Shown here piece by piece: positions 63,388 through 64,000 of a stretch of DNA of 64,000 nucleotides. The translations under genes and the position numbers were made by a program. Origin of the DNA: Diaphorobacter sp. HDW4B (GTDB taxonomy: Bacteria > Pseudomonadota > Gammaproteobacteria > Burkholderiales > Burkholderiaceae_C); contig NZ_CP049905.1 in assembly GCF_011305535.1 (NCBI RefSeq), positions 5,330,001 through 5,394,000 of the forward strand. The letters are read 5' to 3'. Under the pieces are notes generated by a model that saw only the letters and a list, made by a program, of their open reading frames with translations, was not told where the DNA came from and made no database searches. Numbering within the stretch: the stretch's first letter is position 1; every line of letters begins with the position of its first letter.

Positions 63388-64000
63388 TTAGACGAAAGGT
63401 TCCTGGTTTTGAATGCCCAGCACCTGCGAGCCATAAGCACGCACATAAGCGTCGGTGTTGTTGGCGATGTGCGAGCGACCCTGATGGATGTCGCGGAACA
63501 CGCGCTCGATCGGGTTGGTACGAAAGGTGCCGCTGGCAGCGGTCGCACGCAGCAGTTCACTCGCGTGAAAGCCCGTGAGTTTGGGCACGTAGGACGCCTG
63601 TGCGCGCTGCAGCAGACGCTCTTCCAGACCCAGCTGGATACCTGTCTTGGCTGCGTCAACAATGCGCGCGTAGTTGCGGAACAGCACCAGCTTGAGTTGA
63701 TCGAGCGCGATGGTCGCTTCGGTCACGGCGGTCTGCGAGTTCGGATCTTCGGCCGTTCTGTTGCCATGCTTGCCGACGTGGGCGGTGGCGCGGCGCTTGA
63801 ATTCGCTGATCGCACCATCGAGTGCACCGAGGCACGACGTGGACACCGCACGCTGGAACACATGGGTGAACGGAATGCGGAACAGCCAGTTGGTGTTTTC
63901 GGCGCGGCCTGGGCAGCCTGCGTCGGAATGGTCGTTGGTGCGCTGCGTGCGGTGTTCCGGTACAAAGGCGTTTTCGACAATGATGTCGTGCGAACCCGTG
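63388..64000 (-). CDS. HsaA/acyl-CoA dehydrogenase-type flavin monooxygenase (partial, start beyond the window)
   Basis: The C-terminal 204 residues of a class D flavin-dependent monooxygenase: GSHDIIVENAFVPEHRTQR, then RIPFTHVFQRAVSTSCLGAL, LDQLKLVLFRNYARIVDAAK and the end helix FRTNPIERVFRDIHQGRSHI. Acyl-CoA dehydrogenase folds of this branch, such as HsaA/TesA2 and HpaH, hydroxylate a phenolic ring; HsaA acts in steroid A-ring cleavage. The open frame continues off the right edge with no start. It belongs to the same minus-strand cluster. Confidence 0.8.
   Translation of the reverse strand, partial: TGSHDIIVENAFVPEHRTQRTNDHSDAGCPGRAENTNWLFRIPFTHVFQRAVSTSCLGALDGAISEFKRRATAHVGKHGNRTAEDPNSQTAVTEATIALDQLKLVLFRNYARIVDAAKTGIQLGLEERLLQRAQASYVPKLTGFHASELLRATAASGTFRTNPIERVFRDIHQGRSHIANNTDAYVRAYGSQVLGIQNQEPFV

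Overview
The window looks like a chromosomal segment of a Comamonadaceae betaproteobacterium (Comamonas/Delftia/Acidovorax type). The reasons are the high-GC codon usage, a Bug-type tripartite-tricarboxylate binding protein, a cluster resembling the steroid-degradation (tes-type) genes of Comamonas testosteroni, IS5- and IS1595-type elements, and many acyl-CoA and aromatic catabolic genes. The assignment rests on gene content only, not on a database match.

Layout. (1) 1-12.1 kb, accessory: a CusRS-type two-component system, a nest of IS remnants with an IS5-family copy at 2.6 kb, a 2160-residue DUF11-repeat surface protein, more transposase debris, and a dead IS1595-family element that landed in the terminator of a tRNA-Ser gene. 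tRNA-Ser(GGA) and tRNA-Val(CAC) follow. (2) 12.8-20.1 kb: an SDR, a DUF35-MaoC fusion and a thiolase-fold protein without the usual nucleophilic Cys (an Ltp2-like retroaldolase arrangement), diverging from a YCF48-like protein, an MMPL/RND exporter and a SnoaL-like protein. (3) 20.3-23.1 kb: a probably iron-controlled operon of DUF2325, an unknown gene, sodA (Mn type) and a ZIP transporter. (4) 23.1-26.9 kb: an IorAB-type molybdenum hydroxylase with a divergent LysR regulator. (5) 27.0-33.4 kb: a LacI-controlled operon with an intradiol dioxygenase, SDR, BKACE enzyme, MDR oxidoreductase, cupin and Bug-type binding protein. Two AATCGATT-centred palindromes flank its promoter. (6) 33.7-37.2 kb: a start/stop-overlapping three-gene cassette (pyruvyltransferase fold, 2OG-dioxygenase/Rieske fusion, GT2 glycosyltransferase). 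Its last stop codon was hit by a second, nearly identical IS5-family copy.

(7) 38.2-43.6 kb: a TauD-family dioxygenase followed by a carbohydrate-type ABC importer. (8) 43.7-46.3 kb: a TetR regulator and a flavin hydroxylase. (9) 46.3-52.2 kb, iron uptake: an FTR1 permease and a TonB receptor, each with a Fur-box-like site, a PKHD hydroxylase, and two cysteine-free Fur-fold proteins. (10) 52.2-64 kb: a mainly minus-strand catabolic cluster (OYE reductase, SnoaL-like protein, three SDRs, acyl-CoA synthetase, KshB-like reductase, two FAD dehydrogenases including a KstD, and a partial HsaA-type monooxygenase). It is interrupted by a 513-bp inverted-repeat element.

Regions 2 and 10 probably belong to one steroid/terpenoid-like catabolic programme. 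A 20-bp motif (17/20 identical) lies about 60-65 bp upstream of the minus-strand start codon in the divergent promoter region of each. The most unusual items are the 2OG-dioxygenase/Rieske fusion cassette, the BKACE-based ring-cleavage operon, the pair of metal-site-less Fur-like proteins, and the shared 20-bp promoter motif.
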